NCBI GenBank assembly: GCA_039185015.1
Contig: JBCDAU010000046.1
Coordinates: 1-42,281 of the forward strand
Direction of reading: 5' to 3'
From: JBCBSZ01 sp039185015
GTDB taxonomy: Bacteria; Actinomycetota; Acidimicrobiia; Acidimicrobiales; Poriferisodalaceae
DNA: 42,281 nt
The stretch's first letter is position 1, and every line of letters begins with the position of its first letter. Shown here in pieces: positions 42,134-42,281 of the stretch. Under the pieces are notes generated by a model, which searched no databases, was not told where the DNA came from, and was given only the letters and a program-made list of their open reading frames with translations. A program made the position numbers and the translations under genes.

Positions 42134-42281
42134 TCACGCTGGTGCGACCGGCTCCGGCTCGTCGACCGGCTGGGCCGAGCTGCCGAGACCGAGCACGATC
42201 ACGCCGCCGAGGATCAGCGCGCCGCCGAAGAGCACCGAGGTGGTGATCGCCTCGTCGAAGACCAGCGCGCCCCCGATCACG
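42134..42281 (-). CDS. EamA/DMT-family transporter, C-terminal end only
   Basis: The reverse strand is open from the window edge and ends in a stop at 42134. The 49 codons read as a hydrophobic end: VIGGALVFDEAITTSVLFGGALILGGVIVLGLG followed by a short polar tail, SSAQPVDEPEPVAPA. The GALVFDEAIT..LFGGALIL pattern is the last membrane helices of the EamA (DMT) transporter family. Substrate and full length lie outside the window. It converges on tldE, with hairpins between them. Confidence 0.65.
   Translation of the reverse strand, partial: VIGGALVFDEAITTSVLFGGALILGGVIVLGLGSSAQPVDEPEPVAPA

Overview
The window is high-GC DNA (roughly 70% G+C by eye) with near-exclusive G/C third codon positions. 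It most resembles an actinobacterium, and within that phylum an acidimicrobial lineage. Three things support this: the secreted protein at 33327-36494 ends in Gly/Asp-rich 'DGGVF..GSMGG..LN' repeats of a kind common in Acidimicrobiia; DUF3291, SCO6745-like, PPOX-type and FitA/VapC families are all present; and many genes have a TANNNT -10 element only 6-9 nt before the start codon, which implies leaderless mRNAs. No rRNA, tRNA, CRISPR array, IS element or phage gene was recognised. The left (ABC permease) and right (EamA-like) genes are cut by the window edges.

Region 1 (1-8.5 kb) is mixed metabolism: an ABC transporter, DUF3291 and PPOX-like proteins, an SDR, an ACAD10-like phosphotransferase, a nitroreductase-SRPBCC fusion, an ArsR-SRPBCC pair, a P450 and an aldo/keto reductase. 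Region 2 (8.5-13.2 kb) is a tight operon of aminotransferase, an IaaM-like FAD monooxygenase and an IaaH-like amidase, i.e. a complete candidate indole-3-acetamide route to auxin, with a TetR gene just upstream. Region 3 (13.4-17.4 kb) pairs an integral-membrane GT2 polysaccharide synthase with a membrane-anchored GH18-like hydrolase carrying two chitin-binding modules. Region 4 (17.4-24.5 kb) holds a lipoprotein, a SCO6745-like protein, a Phd/PIN toxin-antitoxin pair with a perfect 18-bp operator, small enzymes, and inositol-3-phosphate synthase divergent from a LysR regulator.

Region 5 (24.5-29.1 kb) is the most interesting. A membrane-anchored protein whose C-terminal ~140 residues are mostly aspartate is followed by a histidine kinase and an OmpR-type regulator, then by a 7TM protein and an ATP-grasp ligase of the RimK-related family (TIGR02291-like). 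Both transcription units are preceded by three CTCA motifs spaced exactly 11 bp apart, and the last one sits exactly 15 bp before the -10 hexamer in both cases. This suggests one regulon: an envelope stress or cation-responsive system in which the acidic protein is sensor ligand, cation buffer or ligase substrate.

Region 6 (29.2-33.3 kb) is a TetR-controlled ABC exporter with two palindromic operators, then a FitA/VapC-type pair coupled to a small lipoprotein, closed by a 21-bp perfect hairpin. Region 7 (33.3-42.3 kb) has a 1055-aa secreted mosaic protein, two paralogous ECF sigma factors flanking a winged-helix/alpha-beta-hydrolase fusion, the TldD-TldE peptidase pair, and the end of an EamA-type transporter.
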